Assembly: GCF_009674495.1 (NCBI RefSeq)
Contig: NZ_WKJN01000011.1
Coordinates: 62,001-126,000 of the forward strand
From: Duganella alba
Lineage (GTDB): Bacteria > Pseudomonadota > Gammaproteobacteria > Burkholderiales > Burkholderiaceae_D
DNA: 64,000 nucleotides
Reading direction: 5' to 3'
Numbering within the stretch: the stretch's first letter is position 1; each line of letters starts with the position of its first letter. The notes beneath the pieces were generated by a model that worked only from the letters and a program-made list of their open reading frames with translations, was not told the DNA's origin and did no database searches. A program made the translations under genes and the position numbers. Of the stretch, positions 35,057 to 46,018 are shown one piece after another.

Positions 35057-35484
35057 TTGCCTGCCTTGTAGATATCGGATGGGTCTTTCAGCACCGGCTC
35101 GGTGTTCTGCCAGTCGCCTTCCTGCGCGTCGCCTTCGAACTTCTGGAAGAAGCACGAGTGACGGCCGGTATGGCAAGCGATGCCGCCGGCCTGCTCGATT
35201 TTCAGCAGCAGCACGTCTTCGTCGCAGTCCAGGCGCACTTCCAGCACCTTCTGCACGTGGCCGGACTCTTCGCCCTTGTGCCACAGCTTCTTGCGCGAAC
35301 GGCTCCAGTAGACGGCTTCGCCCAGCTCCACCGTCTTGGCCAGCGCCTCGCGGTTCATCCAGGCGAACATTAGCACATCATTGCTGCCCGCTTCCTGGGC
35401 GATCACCGGCACCAGGCCGTGTTCGTCCCATTTTACTTTTTTCAGCCAGGCCGCTTTCGGCTGGACGTTGGGGGTATTCATCAT
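35053..35484 (-). CDS. hisI: Phosphoribosyl-AMP cyclohydrolase
   Basis: 143 residues (142 from the second of two adjacent ATGs). [39 protein letters not shown], the DCDEDVLLL metal site and [10 protein letters not shown] are all HisI hallmarks. It opens the adenine ring of PR-AMP. It overlaps hisF upstream and hisE downstream by 4 bases each, so translation is coupled throughout. Confidence 0.95.
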   Translation of the reverse strand: MMNTPNVQPKAAWLKKVKWDEHGLVPVIAQEAGSNDVLMFAWMNREALAKTVELGEAVYWSRSRKKLWHKGEESGHVQKVLEVRLDCDEDVLLLKIEQAGGIACHTGRHSCFFQKFEGDAQEGDWQNTEPVLKDPSDIYKAGK

Positions 35485-36251
35485 GCTGCTCCGTCCAGGC
35501 GCATCGGAATGCCCTGTTGCGCCATGAAGCGCTTGGCTTCCTGCACCGAATATTGGCCAAAGTGGAAGATGCTGGCGGCCAGCACCGCGTCGGCCTTGCC
35601 CAGCTTGATGCCGTCGGCCAGGTCCTGCAGACCGCCGACGCCGCCGGAAGCGATCACCGGAATGCCGACCGCGTCGGACACGCCGCGCGTCAGACCCAGG
35701 TCGAAGCCGGACTTGGTGCCGTCCTTGTCCATGCTGGTCAGCAGGATTTCGCCGGCGCCCAGCTGTTCCATTTTCCGGGCCCATTCGATGGCGTCGATGC
35801 CGGTGGCCTTGCGGCCGCCGTGGGTGAACACTTCCCACTTGCCCGGCGAGGTCTGCTTGGCGTCGATCGCCACCACGATGCACTGCGAACCGTGCTTCTG
35901 CGAGGCGTCGTACACCAGCTGCGGATTCGACACCGCCGACGAGTTCATGCTGACCTTGTCGGCGCCGGCGTTCAGCAGGCGGCGCACATCGGCCACCTCG
36001 CGCACGCCGCCGCCCACCGTCAGCGGAATGAACACCTGCGAAGCGACCGCTTCGATGATGTCCAGGATCAGGCCGCGGTTATCGCTGGTGGCGGTGATGT
36101 CGAGGAAGGTCAGTTCGTCGGCGCCCTGCTCGTCGTAGCGGCGCGCGATTTCCACCGGGTCGCCGGCATCGCGCAGCTCGGTGAAATTGACGCCTTTGAC
36201 GACGCGGCCATCGGTCACGTCGAGGCAGGGGATGATGCGTTTAGCAAGCAT
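35481..36251 (-). CDS. hisF: Imidazole glycerol phosphate synthase, cyclase subunit
   Basis: 256 residues, a beta/alpha barrel. [19 protein letters not shown] holds catalytic D11, and [15 protein letters not shown] the second acid (about D130). HisF takes ammonia from HisH and makes imidazole glycerol phosphate and AICAR. It starts on the last base of hisA's stop and overlaps hisI. Confidence 0.96.
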   Translation of the reverse strand: MLAKRIIPCLDVTDGRVVKGVNFTELRDAGDPVEIARRYDEQGADELTFLDITATSDNRGLILDIIEAVASQVFIPLTVGGGVREVADVRRLLNAGADKVSMNSSAVSNPQLVYDASQKHGSQCIVVAIDAKQTSPGKWEVFTHGGRKATGIDAIEWARKMEQLGAGEILLTSMDKDGTKSGFDLGLTRGVSDAVGIPVIASGGVGGLQDLADGIKLGKADAVLAASIFHFGQYSVQEAKRFMAQQGIPMRLDGAA

Positions 36252-37042
36252 TATTCTTCCGTGTCTTCTTCAATCAAGTCACCGCTCAATTCGTCGGCGC
36301 GCAGCTGGGCCGATTCCAGATCGATGGTGCCTTCGTAAATCGAACGGCCGCAGATCACGCCTTCGATGCCTTCGTCCTGCACCGCGCACAGCGCTTCGAC
36401 GTCGGCCAGATTGTGCAGGCCGCCGGAGGCGATCACCGGAATTTTCACGGCTTGCGCCAGCTTGACGGTGGCTTCGATATTCACGCCGCCCATCATGCCG
36501 TCGCGGCCGATGTCGGTGTAGATGATCGATTCGACGCCATAGGCTTCGAACTTCTTGGCCAGGTCGATCACTTCGTGGCCGGACATCTTGCTCCAGCCGT
36601 CGGTGGCGACCTTGCCGTCCTTGGCGTCCAGGCCGACGATGATGTGGCCGGGGAAGGCGCCGCAGGCGTCGTGCAGGAAGCCCGGCTCTTTCACCGCGGC
36701 GGTGCCGATGATGACGTAGGTGATGCCGGCGTCCAGGTAGCGCTCGATGGTGTCGAGGTCGCGGATGCCGCCGCCCAGCTGCACCGGGATTTCGTCCAGG
36801 TCGTTTTCTTCCGCGTAGTCCTGCACCGCTTGCAGGATCGCCTTGATGGCCGCCTCGTTCTTCGGCTTGCCGGCGAAGGCGCCGTTCAGGTCGACCAGAT
36901 GCAGGCGGCGCGCGCCTTGCTTGAGCCAATGCAGGGCCATCTCGGCCGGATCTTCGGAGAATACGGTGGCGAGTTCCATATCGCCTTGTTTCAAGCGAAC
37001 GCAGTGACCGTCTTTGAGGTCGATGGCAGGAATGAGCAGCAT
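36251..37042 (-). CDS. hisA: ProFAR isomerase
   Basis: 263 residues, slightly longer than the usual 245 because of an acidic C-terminal tail (DLIEEDTEE). [15 protein letters not shown] carries catalytic D8, and [13 protein letters not shown] the second aspartate. It performs the Amadori-type isomerisation before HisHF. A beta/alpha barrel related to HisF. Confidence 0.95.
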   Translation of the reverse strand: MLLIPAIDLKDGHCVRLKQGDMELATVFSEDPAEMALHWLKQGARRLHLVDLNGAFAGKPKNEAAIKAILQAVQDYAEENDLDEIPVQLGGGIRDLDTIERYLDAGITYVIIGTAAVKEPGFLHDACGAFPGHIIVGLDAKDGKVATDGWSKMSGHEVIDLAKKFEAYGVESIIYTDIGRDGMMGGVNIEATVKLAQAVKIPVIASGGLHNLADVEALCAVQDEGIEGVICGRSIYEGTIDLESAQLRADELSGDLIEEDTEE

Positions 37043-37071
37043 GATGGTTTAAGTTAAATTAAAAAAGGGAA

Positions 37072-37710
37072 TCAAGGGTTCCAGTGAACGAAATTTTTGT
37101 ACAACTGCAGACCGGTCGCGGCGCTTTTCTCCGGATGGAACTGGGTCGCAAAAATATTATCACGGGCGACCGCGCAACTGAACGCCGCACCGTAGACAGT
37201 TTGTCCGACCGTGTGCGCGGCCTGCTCCGGCTGGGCAAAATAGCTGTGCACGAAGTAGAAGTAGGCGTTGTCCGGAATATCCTGCCACATCGGATGAGAC
37301 GCCGTTTGCCGCACTTGGTTCCAGCCCATTTGCGGCACCTTGAAGCGCGAGCCGTCCTCCTGGGTCTGGCCGTCGAGCTGGAAGCGCACCACCTTGCCGG
37401 GCAACAGCCCGAGGCCGGCGGCATTGCCTTCCTCGCTGCCATCAAACAGCATTTGCTCGCCGATGCATACTCCCATCAGGGGGATGGTCTTCGACGCCGC
37501 CAGCAGCGCTTCCTGGACACCGGATTCGCGCAGGCTGCGCATGCAGTCCGGCATGGCGCCCTGGCCGGGCAGCACGATGCGGTCGGCGCTCTGGATATCG
37601 GCCACTTCGCCGGAAATCAGCACGTTGGCTTCGGGCGCGACGGCGCGCAGCGCTTGCGCGACCGAGCGCAGATTACCCATGCCGTAATCAACTACTACGA
37701 TTTTTTTCAT
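37072..37710 (-). CDS. hisH: Imidazole glycerol phosphate synthase, glutaminase subunit
   Basis: 212 residues, class I glutamine amidotransferase. The nucleophile is C82 in [12 protein letters not shown], and the His-Glu pair is in [10 protein letters not shown]. It supplies ammonia to His[11 protein letters not shown] at the N-terminus is a family mark. It follows hisB by 9 bases. Confidence 0.96.
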   Translation of the reverse strand: MKKIVVVDYGMGNLRSVAQALRAVAPEANVLISGEVADIQSADRIVLPGQGAMPDCMRSLRESGVQEALLAASKTIPLMGVCIGEQMLFDGSEEGNAAGLGLLPGKVVRFQLDGQTQEDGSRFKVPQMGWNQVRQTASHPMWQDIPDNAYFYFVHSYFAQPEQAAHTVGQTVYGAAFSCAVARDNIFATQFHPEKSAATGLQLYKNFVHWNP

Positions 37711-37719
37711 GGTGTGTGT

Positions 37720-38310
37720 TTACAGAGTGCCTTTGGTCGACGGGATGGTGCCGGCGGCGCGCGGGTCCAGCTCGGACGCCATGCGCAGCGCGCGGCCAAA
37801 TGCTTTGAAGACCGTCTCGCACTGGTGGTGCGCATTGGTGCCGCGCAGGTTGTCGATGTGCAGCGTGACCAGCGCATGGTTGACGAAGCCGCGGAAGAAT
37901 TCCAGCGTCAGGTCGACGTCGAAGGTGCCGATCATCGCGCGCGTGAACGGGATGTGGTATTCGATGCCTGGGCGACCGGAATAGTCCAGCACGACGCGCG
38001 ACAGCGCCTCGTCCAGCGGCACATACGAATGGCCGTAGCGGACGATGCCCTTGCGGTCGCCGATGGCCTTGGCCACCGCCATGCCCAGCGTGATGCCAAC
38101 GTCTTCCACCGTGTGGTGGTTGTCGATATGGATGTCGCCGGTGGCCTCCACCTCCAGGTCGAACAGGCCGTGGCGGGCGATCTGGTCCAGCATGTGGTCG
38201 AGGAAGGGCACGCCGGTGTTCAGCTTCTGCTTGCCGGTGCCGTCCAGGTTGATGGAAACGCGGACTTGCGTCTCGTTGGTGTTGCGGATGATTTCTGCGG
38301 TGCGGTTCAT
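37720..38310 (-). CDS. hisB: Imidazoleglycerol-phosphate dehydratase
   Basis: 196 residues, the monofunctional dehydratase without the phosphatase domain found in enterobacteria. [30 protein letters not shown] and [18 protein letters not shown] give the two manganese-binding HHxxE sites. The histidinol-phosphate phosphatase needed for the pathway is not in this cluster and must be elsewhere. Confidence 0.96.
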   Translation of the reverse strand: MNRTAEIIRNTNETQVRVSINLDGTGKQKLNTGVPFLDHMLDQIARHGLFDLEVEATGDIHIDNHHTVEDVGITLGMAVAKAIGDRKGIVRYGHSYVPLDEALSRVVLDYSGRPGIEYHIPFTRAMIGTFDVDLTLEFFRGFVNHALVTLHIDNLRGTNAHHQCETVFKAFGRALRMASELDPRAAGTIPSTKGTL

Positions 38311-38328
38311 GAAAAGCTCGCGATGGTG

Positions 38329-39423
38329 TCAGGCTGCCTGCGATGCGGCGAAGGCATCGAGGAAGGTGGAATTTTCTTCCGGGGTGCTTACGGTGATGCG
38401 TAGACAATTGGTCAGCACACTGTGCATTTTACTCACATTTTTGACTAAAACCTTGTGAGACAGCAGTTTCGCGTGGGCATCGTCGGAATCGGGCACGCGA
38501 ATCAAGATAAAATTCGCCGCCGACGGAAAAACCTCGACGCCGGGGATACGGGCCAATGCAGCCGTCAGATCGGCGCGTGCGGCGCGCAACGCGGCCGCCT
38601 GCTGGTTCAGCACCTCCACGTGGTCGAGCGCGAATTCGGCCGCAACCTGGGTCAGCACGTTGATGTTGTAAGGAGGCCGCACTTTGTCGAATTCCGCCAG
38701 CAATTGCGGCGCCGCCGACAGGTAGCCGAGGCGGATGCCGGCCAGGCCCAGCTTCGACACCGTGCGCATCACCACCAGATTGTTAAATTCAGGCAGGCGA
38801 TGCATGAATGTCTGCTGCGCGAACGGCTCGTAGGCTTCGTCCACCACGGCCAGGCCGAAACCGTCGAGCGCGCGGATGATGGCGACAATGTCGTCTTCGG
38901 CGAACAGGTTGCCGGTCGGGTTGTTCGGGTAGGACAGGAACACCAGCGCCGGCTTGTGCTGGGCGATGGCGGCCAGCATGGCCGGCAGGTCCAGCGTCAG
39001 GTCGGCTTTCAGCGGCACGCCGACGTAGTCCATGCCGGCGAATTGCGCCGAGCGCTGGTACATGACGAACGACGGCGTCGGCGCCACCACGGTGGCGCGG
39101 CGGTCCTGCATGGCGCAGGCCATGCACAGGATCGAGATCAGTTCATCCGAGCCGTTGCCGAGGATGACGTCGTGGCCGGCCGGCACGCCCAGCTTGTCCT
39201 GGATGCGCTGCTTGATGCTGGCGTAGGACGCCACCGGATAGCGGTTCAGCGCCACGTCGGCCAGGCGCCGGCCCAGTTCCTCGCGCAGATGCTGCGGCAG
39301 GTGGTAAGGGTTCTCCATCGCATCCAGCTTGATAAAGCCACTCGCGTCAGCCACGTGGTAGCCGGCTACGGCGCGCACGTCTGGGCGGATGGTGCTGTTG
39401 ATCAGGGTGTCGATGGGGGACAT
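38329..39423 (-). CDS. hisC: Histidinol-phosphate aminotransferase
   Basis: 364 residues, fold type I PLP enzyme. [37 protein letters not shown] and the Schiff-base lysine in [14 protein letters not shown] are the conserved parts. It converts imidazole acetol phosphate to histidinol phosphate. It begins 13 bases after the methyltransferase stop and 18 bases before hisB. Confidence 0.96.
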   Translation of the reverse strand: MSPIDTLINSTIRPDVRAVAGYHVADASGFIKLDAMENPYHLPQHLREELGRRLADVALNRYPVASYASIKQRIQDKLGVPAGHDVILGNGSDELISILCMACAMQDRRATVVAPTPSFVMYQRSAQFAGMDYVGVPLKADLTLDLPAMLAAIAQHKPALVFLSYPNNPTGNLFAEDDIVAIIRALDGFGLAVVDEAYEPFAQQTFMHRLPEFNNLVVMRTVSKLGLAGIRLGYLSAAPQLLAEFDKVRPPYNINVLTQVAAEFALDHVEVLNQQAAALRAARADLTAALARIPGVEVFPSAANFILIRVPDSDDAHAKLLSHKVLVKNVSKMHSVLTNCLRITVSTPEENSTFLDAFAASQAA

Positions 39424-39436
39424 CTTACTGGGGCTC

Positions 39437-40249
39437 CTATGAGTTGACGGTACTTCGGGGTTTCTTGAGTTTTTTCGGCGGCGGCGCCGGCACTTCCGGC
39501 AACGCCAGCCGCTCGGCGATGATGGCGCAGTATTCCGGATTCAGCTCGAAGCCGACGTAATTGCGGCCGGTGCGCTTGGCCGCGATCGCCGTCGTGCCGC
39601 TGCCCATGAACAGGTCCAGCACCACGCCGTCCGGCGGGCACGAGGCCTTGACCATGCGCTCGATGATCTCCAGCGGCTTTTGCGTCGGATGGTCGGCGCG
39701 CTCCGGATGCTCGCGGTGCAGGCGCGACACGCTCCACAAATCCTTCGGGTTGTAGCCCACTTCCAGCCACTTGGCACCGATGAAGATCGAGCGCGTGCGC
39801 GCCTTCTTGGTCTCGGCGTCGTAGGGAATGCGCACGGCGTCGAGGTCGAAGTAGTAATCCTTGCGGCGCACGAAGAAGCCGATGGTGTCGTGCACCGACG
39901 AGAAACTGCGCACGCTGCCGCCCATCGACGGCACGCGGCGGTCCCAGATAATTTCGTTCATCATCATCATGCGCTTTTTCAGCATGACGAAAATCTCCGG
40001 CGAAAAGCGCCAGGTCAAAAAGATATACAGGCTGCCGTTGGGCTTCAGCTTGGGCAGCGCGGCGTCCACCCACTGCTCGGTCCAGCGCAGGTATTCGTCC
40101 ACCGTCTGCTGGTCCGAGGCGTTGCCATAGTCTTTGCCGAGGTTATACGGCGGATCGGTCAGAATCAGATCGATGGAACCATCCGGGATGCGCGCCAGTC
40201 CGGCCAGCGCATCCTCACAGAAGACCTGATTGAGCCACGCGTCGGTCAT
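39437..40249 (-). CDS. Orphan DNA methyltransferase (amino-MTase, DPPY first) inside the his operon
   Basis: 270 residues. Catalytic motif DPPYNL is at 32-37, near the N-terminus, and the SAM-binding motif FMGSGT at 214-219, so the order is beta class (catalytic before SAM site), typical of N6-adenine or N4-cytosine enzymes. The middle (about 90-190) should hold target recognition. [14 protein letters not shown] is another conserved block. No restriction endonuclease is adjacent, so it looks like a solitary, possibly regulatory, methylase. Its start overlaps hisD by 4 bases and hisC follows 13 bases later, so it is expressed as part of the his transcript. Confidence 0.92.
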   Translation of the reverse strand: MTDAWLNQVFCEDALAGLARIPDGSIDLILTDPPYNLGKDYGNASDQQTVDEYLRWTEQWVDAALPKLKPNGSLYIFLTWRFSPEIFVMLKKRMMMMNEIIWDRRVPSMGGSVRSFSSVHDTIGFFVRRKDYYFDLDAVRIPYDAETKKARTRSIFIGAKWLEVGYNPKDLWSVSRLHREHPERADHPTQKPLEIIERMVKASCPPDGVVLDLFMGSGTTAIAAKRTGRNYVGFELNPEYCAIIAERLALPEVPAPPPKKLKKPRSTVNS

Positions 40250-41562
40250 TTCAGGCGCAGCTCCGCGCTGCGGGCATGCGCCTGCAGGCCTTCGCCATAC
40301 GCCAGTTCAGCCGCGACCTTGCCCAGCGTTTGCGCGCCGGCTTCGCTCACGTGAATGATCGACGAACGTTTCTGGAAATCGTACACGCCCAGCGGCGACG
40401 AGAAGCGCGCCGTGCGCGACGTCGGCAGCACGTGGTTCGGGCCGCAGCAGTAGTCGCCCAGCGACTCGGACGAGAAGCGGCCGAGGAACATGGCGCCGGC
40501 GTGGCGGATCTTGTCGGCCCATTGCTGCGGTTCGGCGGCGGAGATTTCCAGGTGCTCGGCGGCGATACTGTTGGCGATGGCGCAGGCTTCATCCATGTCG
40601 CGCACCTTGATCAGCGCGCCGCGGTCGCCCAGCGAAGTACGGATCACTTCCTGGCGCGGCATCGTCGGCAGCAGCCTGGCGATACTAGCTTCCACCTTGG
40701 CGATGTAGTCAGCGTCGGGGCACAGCAGGATGGCCTGCGCCAGCTCGTCGTGCTCAGCCTGTGAAAACAGGTCCATGGCGACCCAGTCCGGGTCGGTGGT
40801 GCCGTCGCAGACGATCAGGATTTCCGACGGGCCGGCGATCATGTCGATGCCGACGATGCCGAACACGCGGCGCTTGGCCGAGGCCACATAGGCGTTGCCC
40901 GGTCCGACGATCTTGTCGACGGCCTGGATGGTTTCGGTGCCGTGCGCCAGCGCGGCGACAGCCTGTGCACCGCCGATGGTGATGACGCGGGTGACGCCGG
41001 CAATCGCGGCGGCGGCCAGCACCATCTGGTTCTTCACGCCGTCCGGCGTCGGCACCACCATGATGATTTCCTCGACGCCGGCAACGTGCGCCGGAATCGC
41101 GTTCATCAGCACCGACGATGGATAAGCAGCCTTGCCGCCGGGGACGTAGATGCCCACGCGGTCCAGCGGCGTGACGCGCTGGCCCAGCACCGTGCCATCG
41201 GCTTCGGTGTAGGTGAAGCCGTTCAGTTCCTGCTTCTGGCGTTCGTGGAACACGCGCACGCGGTGCGCGGCGACTTCCAGCGCCTGGCGCTGCGCCTCGG
41301 GAATCGCGGCCAGCGCGGCCTGCATTTCTTCCTGCGAGATTTCCAGCGCGGCCATGCTGGTGGCGCCGCCGTTGGGAATGCGGTCGAAGCGGTTGGTGTA
41401 TTCGAGCACGGCGGCGTCGCCGCGCTTTTTCACGTCGGCGAGAATGCCGCCGACGGCGCTCTCGATGGCGTCGTCGGTGCTGGCCTCAAAAGCCAGCAGC
41501 GTGTCCAGGCGCTGTTTGAAATCAGCCTGGCTGGAATCGAGCTTGGTGATCATGGCGTTCAC
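40246..41562 (-). CDS. hisD: Histidinol dehydrogenase
   Basis: 438 residues. [67 protein letters not shown] and [14 protein letters not shown] are conserved NAD, zinc and substrate sites. It oxidises histidinol to histidine in two steps. It overlaps hisG upstream and the methyltransferase downstream by 4 bases each. Confidence 0.97.
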   Translation of the reverse strand: MNAMITKLDSSQADFKQRLDTLLAFEASTDDAIESAVGGILADVKKRGDAAVLEYTNRFDRIPNGGATSMAALEISQEEMQAALAAIPEAQRQALEVAAHRVRVFHERQKQELNGFTYTEADGTVLGQRVTPLDRVGIYVPGGKAAYPSSVLMNAIPAHVAGVEEIIMVVPTPDGVKNQMVLAAAAIAGVTRVITIGGAQAVAALAHGTETIQAVDKIVGPGNAYVASAKRRVFGIVGIDMIAGPSEILIVCDGTTDPDWVAMDLFSQAEHDELAQAILLCPDADYIAKVEASIARLLPTMPRQEVIRTSLGDRGALIKVRDMDEACAIANSIAAEHLEISAAEPQQWADKIRHAGAMFLGRFSSESLGDYCCGPNHVLPTSRTARFSSPLGVYDFQKRSSIIHVSEAGAQTLGKVAAELAYGEGLQAHARSAELRLK

Positions 41563-42224
41563 TTGTTGGAAGCGCGTTCAAACGCTTCGATGATGGGTTG
41601 CAGGCGCTCGCGCTTCATCTTCAGTGCGGCCTGGTTGACGATCAGGCGCGACGAAATATCCATGATGGCTTCGACCTCTTTCAGGTCGTTGGCGCGCAGC
41701 GTGTTGCCGGTGCTGACCACGTCGACGATGGCGTCCGACAGGCCGACCAGCGGCGCCAGCTCCATCGAGCCATACAGCTTGATCAGGTCGACGTGCACGC
41801 CCTTCTTGGCGAAGTGCGCGCGCGCCGTCTCGACGAACTTGGTGGCCACGCGCAGGCGCGCGCCCTGGCGCACGGCGGTCTCGTAATCGAAGCCGTTGCG
41901 CACCGCGACCGACATGCGGCATTCGGCGATGCGCAGGTCGATCGGCTGGTACAGGCCTTCGCCGCCGTGCTCCAGCAGCACATCCTTGCCGGCCACGCCG
42001 AAGTCCGCCGCGCCATGCTGCACATAGGTCGGCACGTCGGTGGCGCGCACGATCAGCACGCGCACATTGGGATCGTTGGTCGGCAGGATCAGCTTGCGCG
42101 AAGTTTCCGGATTCTCGGTGACGGTGATGCCCGCCGCCGCCAGCAGCGGCAGCGTGTCCTCGAAAATGCGGCCCTTCGACAGCGCAAGAATCAGCTGCTG
42201 CGAGTCGGCTTGGAAGGTACTCAT
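41559..42224 (-). CDS. hisG: ATP phosphoribosyltransferase, short form
   Basis: 221 residues, the short HisG without the C-terminal regulatory domain. [39 protein letters not shown] and [24 protein letters not shown] are family blocks. Short HisG needs HisZ as its regulatory partner; hisZ is not in this window. It catalyses the first committed step. murA ends 5 bases upstream, so the his genes probably share a transcript with murA, and no His-rich leader peptide attenuator was found. Confidence 0.96.
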   Translation of the reverse strand: MSTFQADSQQLILALSKGRIFEDTLPLLAAAGITVTENPETSRKLILPTNDPNVRVLIVRATDVPTYVQHGAADFGVAGKDVLLEHGGEGLYQPIDLRIAECRMSVAVRNGFDYETAVRQGARLRVATKFVETARAHFAKKGVHVDLIKLYGSMELAPLVGLSDAIVDVVSTGNTLRANDLKEVEAIMDISSRLIVNQAALKMKRERLQPIIEAFERASNK

Positions 42225-42229
42225 GGTGT

Positions 42230-43480
42230 TTATTTAATTCGCTTGATGTTGGCGCCTACGGCGGAGAGTTTGAGTTCCATCTGGTCGTAGCCGCGGTCCA
42301 GGTGATAGATGCGGTCGACCAGCGTTTCACCGCGCGCAGCCAGGCCGGCGATCACCAGCGAAGCGGATGCACGCAGGTCGGTCGCCATCACGGGCGCGCC
42401 AACCAGCTGTTCCACGCCCTTGATAAAGGCGGTGTTGCCATCGGTTTCAATTTGCGCGCCCAGGCGGTTCATCTCCTGGACGTGCATGAAGCGGTTTTCA
42501 AAAATGGTTTCCGTCACGCGGCTGGCGCCGTCGGCGATGGTGTTCACCGCCATGAACTGCGCCTGCATGTCGGTCGGGAAGCCTGGGTATTCGGTGGTGC
42601 GGAAGGTGACCGGCGTCGGACGCTTGTCCATCTGCGCGCGGATCCAGTTGTCGCCGATGGTCAGCTGCAGGCCGATCTCGCGCAGCTTGTCCAGCGCCGC
42701 ATCCATGATGTCGACGCGGGTGTTGCGGATGGTGATGTCGCCACCGGTCGCGGCCACCGCGCACAGGAAGGTCGCCGCTTCGATGCGGTCCGAAATCACC
42801 GCGTGTTTGGCGCCATGCAGTTCGGCGACGCCCTGGATCACCAGGCGGTTGGTGCCGATGCCTTCGATCTTCGCGCCCATGGCCACCAGCAGGTGCGCCA
42901 GGTCGGTCACTTCCGGTTCGCAGGCGGCGTTTTCCAGCACAGTCTCGCCTTCGGCCAGCGTGGCGGCCATCAGCAGGTTCTCGGTGCCGGTGACGGTGAT
43001 CATGTCGGTGACGATGCGCGCGCCTTTCAGCTTGGCGCACTTGGCGTAGATGTAGCCGCCTTCAACGGTGATGTCGGCGCCCAGCGCCTGCAGGCCCTTG
43101 ATGTGCTGGTCCACCGGACGCGAACCGATGGCGCAGCCGCCCGGCAGCGAGACCTTGGCTTCGCCGAAGCGCGCCAGCAATGGGCCCAGCACCAGGATCG
43201 AGGCGCGCATGGTCTTGACCAGGTCGTAAGGCGCTTCCAGCTTGGTGATGGCGCTGCCGTTCAAGGTGACCTTGTCGTTGTCCTGCGTGACTTTCAGGCC
43301 GGTTTCGCCCAGCAGCTTGAGGATGGTGGCCACATCGTGCAGGTGCGGCACGTTGGACAGCTCGACGTCGCCGGAGGTCAGCAGGCCCGCGCACAGGATA
43401 GGCAGGGCGGCGTTCTTGGCGCCGGAAATGGTGATGTCGCCTTGCAGGCGGTTACCGCCTTGGATCAGAAGCTTGTCCAT
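42230..43480 (-). CDS. murA: UDP-N-acetylglucosamine 1-carboxyvinyltransferase
   Basis: 416 residues. [17 protein letters not shown] near the N-terminus, the PEP-binding cysteine in [15 protein letters not shown] (about C117), and the C-terminal [18 protein letters not shown] are MurA marks. It starts peptidoglycan precursor synthesis and is the fosfomycin target; the reactive Cys is kept, so no intrinsic resistance by C-to-D change. It follows bolA by 2 bases. Confidence 0.97.
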   Translation of the reverse strand: MDKLLIQGGNRLQGDITISGAKNAALPILCAGLLTSGDVELSNVPHLHDVATILKLLGETGLKVTQDNDKVTLNGSAITKLEAPYDLVKTMRASILVLGPLLARFGEAKVSLPGGCAIGSRPVDQHIKGLQALGADITVEGGYIYAKCAKLKGARIVTDMITVTGTENLLMAATLAEGETVLENAACEPEVTDLAHLLVAMGAKIEGIGTNRLVIQGVAELHGAKHAVISDRIEAATFLCAVAATGGDITIRNTRVDIMDAALDKLREIGLQLTIGDNWIRAQMDKRPTPVTFRTTEYPGFPTDMQAQFMAVNTIADGASRVTETIFENRFMHVQEMNRLGAQIETDGNTAFIKGVEQLVGAPVMATDLRASASLVIAGLAARGETLVDRIYHLDRGYDQMELKLSAVGANIKRIK

Positions 43481-43482
43481 GC

Positions 43483-43719
43483 TTATCCTTGATATTCTTC
43501 AGGGGTGAGGGTTTTCATCGACAGCGCGTGGATTTCTTCGCGCATGCGGTCGCCCAGCGCGGCGTACACCAACTGGTGGCGCTGGATCGGGCGCTTGCCG
43601 GCGAACGCCGGCGACACGATCACCGCCTGGAAGTGCTGGCCGTCGCCGTCCACTTCGAGGTGGGTGCATTCGAGACCGGCCGAGATGTAGCCGTGGATGA
43701 GTTCTGGAGTAGTAGGCAT
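43483..43719 (-). CDS. BolA family protein
   Basis: 78 residues from [16 protein letters not shown] at 43719. The [13 protein letters not shown] and [17 protein letters not shown] segments match the BolA/IbaG group with its conserved histidine. In many proteobacteria ibaG lies directly before murA, as here. Members partner monothiol glutaredoxins in iron-sulfur handling or act on stress and envelope traits. Confidence 0.92.
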   Translation of the reverse strand: MPTTPELIHGYISAGLECTHLEVDGDGQHFQAVIVSPAFAGKRPIQRHQLVYAALGDRMREEIHALSMKTLTPEEYQG

Positions 43720-43735
43720 GATGGGTCCTTGAATA

Positions 43736-44503
43736 TTAGTGACGCAGGCGGTAGCCGCTGCGCAGCAGGCGAATCGCCAGGAACGCCAGCACCACCAGGA
43801 AGGCCGAAACAATGGCCAGGCTCACCAGCGGGTTGACGTCGGACTGGCCGAAGAAGCCGTAACGGAAGCCGTCGATCATGTAGAAGAACGGATTCAAATG
43901 CGATACCGCCTGCCATACCGGCGGCAGCGAGTGGATCGAGTAGAACACGCCGGCCAGGAAGGTCAGCGGCACGATCAGGAAGTTCTGGAACGCGGCCAGC
44001 TGGTCGAACTTTTCCGCCCACACGCCGGCGATCAGGCCCATGGTGCCGAGGATGGCGGCGCCCAGCAGCGCGAACACGATGATCCACAGCGGCGCGGCAA
44101 ACGACAGGTGGGCGAACCAGGCGGTGACCATGAACACGCCCAGTCCCACCATGATGCCGCGCACCATGGCGGCGATCACGTAGGCCGAGAAAATCTCCCA
44201 GTGCGACAGCGGCGTCAGCAGCACGAACACCAGGTTGCCGGTGATCTTGGACTGGATCAGCGACGACGACGAATTGGCGAAGGCGTTCTGCAGCACGCTC
44301 ATCATCACCAGGCCGGGAATCAGGAACGAGGTGTAGTTGACGTCCTGGTACACGGTGACGCGGCCTTCGAGCACGTGGCCGAAGATCATCAGGTACAGCA
44401 TGGCGGTCAGGATCGGCGCGGCGATGGTCTGGGTGGCGACTTTCCAGAAGCGCAGGGTCTCCTTGTAGACCAGGGTGCGGAAGCCGGCGGAGAGGAAGTT
44501 CAT
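43736..44503 (-). CDS. ABC-2 type transporter permease
   Basis: 255 residues with six membrane helices, starting MNFLSAGFRTLVYKETLRFWKV in pieces. LTPLSHWEIFSAYVIAAMVRG and FLAGVFYSIHSLPPVWQAVSHLNPFFYMIDGFRYGFFG are the ABC-2 permease signature, closest to the YadH/NodJ style. It overlaps its ATPase by 4 bases. Substrate unknown; the place between mla genes and bolA suggests an envelope component. Confidence 0.92.
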   Translation of the reverse strand: MNFLSAGFRTLVYKETLRFWKVATQTIAAPILTAMLYLMIFGHVLEGRVTVYQDVNYTSFLIPGLVMMSVLQNAFANSSSSLIQSKITGNLVFVLLTPLSHWEIFSAYVIAAMVRGIMVGLGVFMVTAWFAHLSFAAPLWIIVFALLGAAILGTMGLIAGVWAEKFDQLAAFQNFLIVPLTFLAGVFYSIHSLPPVWQAVSHLNPFFYMIDGFRYGFFGQSDVNPLVSLAIVSAFLVVLAFLAIRLLRSGYRLRH

Positions 44504-45414
44504 ACGGTACCTTTTTCCATGATCTGGATGAAGATGTCTTCCAGATCCGCTTGTTGCAATTGCATTTCGTCGACGATGGCGCCCGACTCGCGCAGGCGGC
44601 GCAGGATCTGTTCAACTTCGGCGTATTCGTTGATGCGCAGGCTGTACTTCCTGCCGCTTTCCGAGCTTTCCGGATGCGTGACCAGCGCCTGCAAATCGTC
44701 CGGCAGGTCGCCGTGCGTGATGTTGACCACCAGCTGCGAACCGGAGATGCGGCGCACCAGCGACGCCATGGTGTCGAGCGTCACCACCTGGCCCAGCTTG
44801 AGCATGGCGACGCGCTTGCACATGGCCTGCGCTTCCTCCAGGTAGTGGGTGGTCAGCACCACGGTGTGGCCTTCGCGGTTCAGGCGCGAGATGAATTGCC
44901 ACAGCGTCTGGCGCAGCTCGACGTCGACGCCGGCGGTCGGCTCATCGAGCACGATGACCGGCGGCTTGTGCACCAGCGCCTGCGCCACCAGCACGCGGCG
45001 CTTCATGCCGCCGGACAGCGCGCGCATATTGGTGTCGGCCTTGTTGGTCAGGTTGAGGTTGTGCATCACCTCGTCGATCCAGGCGTCGTTGTTCTTCAGG
45101 CCGAAGTAGCCCGATTGCAGGCGCAGCGTCTCGCGCACCGTGAAGAACGGGTCGAACACCAGTTCCTGCGGCACCACGCCGAGCTTCTTGCGCGCCTCGC
45201 GGAAGTCGCTGACGACGTCGTGGCCGTGGATCTTGACCGAGCCGGCATCCGGCCGGATCAAGCCGGCGATGATGGAAATGAGGGTGGTTTTGCCGGCGCC
45301 GTTCGGGCCCAGCAGGCCGAAAAACTCGCCCTCCTCGATACTGAGGGACACGCCGCCCAGTGCCTGGAGCGACTTGTAGCGCTTCTCGACATTGCTAATT
45401 TGGATCGCTGTCAT
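44500..45414 (-). CDS. ABC transporter ATP-binding protein (ABC-2 exporter, YadG-like)
   Basis: 304 residues from MTAIQISNVEKRYK at 45414. Walker A GPNGAGKT is at 36-43, then the Q-loop VPQELVFDPFF, signature LSGGMKRR, Walker B VIVLDEPTAGVD and the switch H in LTTHYLEEA. The C-terminal 80 residues are the extra domain of the YadG/DrrA type. It drives the permease encoded by the next gene. Confidence 0.94.
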   Translation of the reverse strand: MTAIQISNVEKRYKSLQALGGVSLSIEEGEFFGLLGPNGAGKTTLISIIAGLIRPDAGSVKIHGHDVVSDFREARKKLGVVPQELVFDPFFTVRETLRLQSGYFGLKNNDAWIDEVMHNLNLTNKADTNMRALSGGMKRRVLVAQALVHKPPVIVLDEPTAGVDVELRQTLWQFISRLNREGHTVVLTTHYLEEAQAMCKRVAMLKLGQVVTLDTMASLVRRISGSQLVVNITHGDLPDDLQALVTHPESSESGRKYSLRINEYAEVEQILRRLRESGAIVDEMQLQQADLEDIFIQIMEKGTV

Positions 45415-45574
45415 TCTTGACTTATCAATAAGGTTGCGGCGGCAAAGCCGGCGCGCGGGAAGATGCTGCGGAACGCCACAGCACTGCGGCTGCGGCAACG
45501 TTCAATTATATTGGAAATTCAGGCGGTCCGAGCCGGACCGGGGATTTACTGCGAGCGGCGGGGTGGGGCGGAGG

Positions 45575-46009
45575 TCAATGGTGGTGCTGAGTGGCCGAAG
45601 CCTCGGCGGAGGCGCCGGCCACCGCGGTCTTCTTGGCGAAGACCGTGTCGGGCGCCTTGACGGGCGCAAATTCGTCGTGCTCCAGGCTGCGCGGCGCCGC
45701 GCAGTCCTGCTCCAGCTTGACGTCGCTCGGGAACAGCAGCGAGCATACGCCGTACAGCTTGGTCAGGCTTTGCAGCGCCGGCGGCAGGTTGCGCAGCTCC
45801 AGCTTGACGCCGGCGTCGTGCGCGGCGCGCTGCCACGCCAGCATCACCGACACCGCCACCGAATCCACCGTCAACACATGGCGCAGGTCGAACGCGGTCT
45901 GGCCGGCCTTGATGGCGGCGTGGCCGCGCTCCAGCGCCGCCGAGGCGTTGAGCACGGTCAGGGACGTGAGCGATTGCAGATTGTCGAGGGGGTCGGTAAC
46001 GGCGTTCAT
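45575..46009 (-). CDS. mlaB: STAS domain protein, MlaB-like
   Basis: 144 residues. SLTVLNASAALERGHAAI, FDLRHVLTVDSVAVSVMLAWQRAAH (with the STAS D-S motif) and KLELRNLPPALQSLTKLYGV are the STAS fold blocks. MlaB binds MlaF and stabilises the MlaFEDB complex in the inner membrane. The C-terminal 45 residues are not part of the STAS fold and end in histidines. The 160 bases after its stop (45415-45574) show no clear feature. Confidence 0.85.
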   Translation of the reverse strand: MNAVTDPLDNLQSLTSLTVLNASAALERGHAAIKAGQTAFDLRHVLTVDSVAVSVMLAWQRAAHDAGVKLELRNLPPALQSLTKLYGVCSLLFPSDVKLEQDCAAPRSLEHDEFAPVKAPDTVFAKKTAVAGASAEASATQHHH

Positions 46010-46018
46010 GGCGTCAGA

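Noticed and set aside
34718..43480. His-rich leader peptide / attenuator for the his operon
   Set aside because: hisG follows murA by 5 bases, leaving no room for a leader, and no His-codon run was seen upstream.
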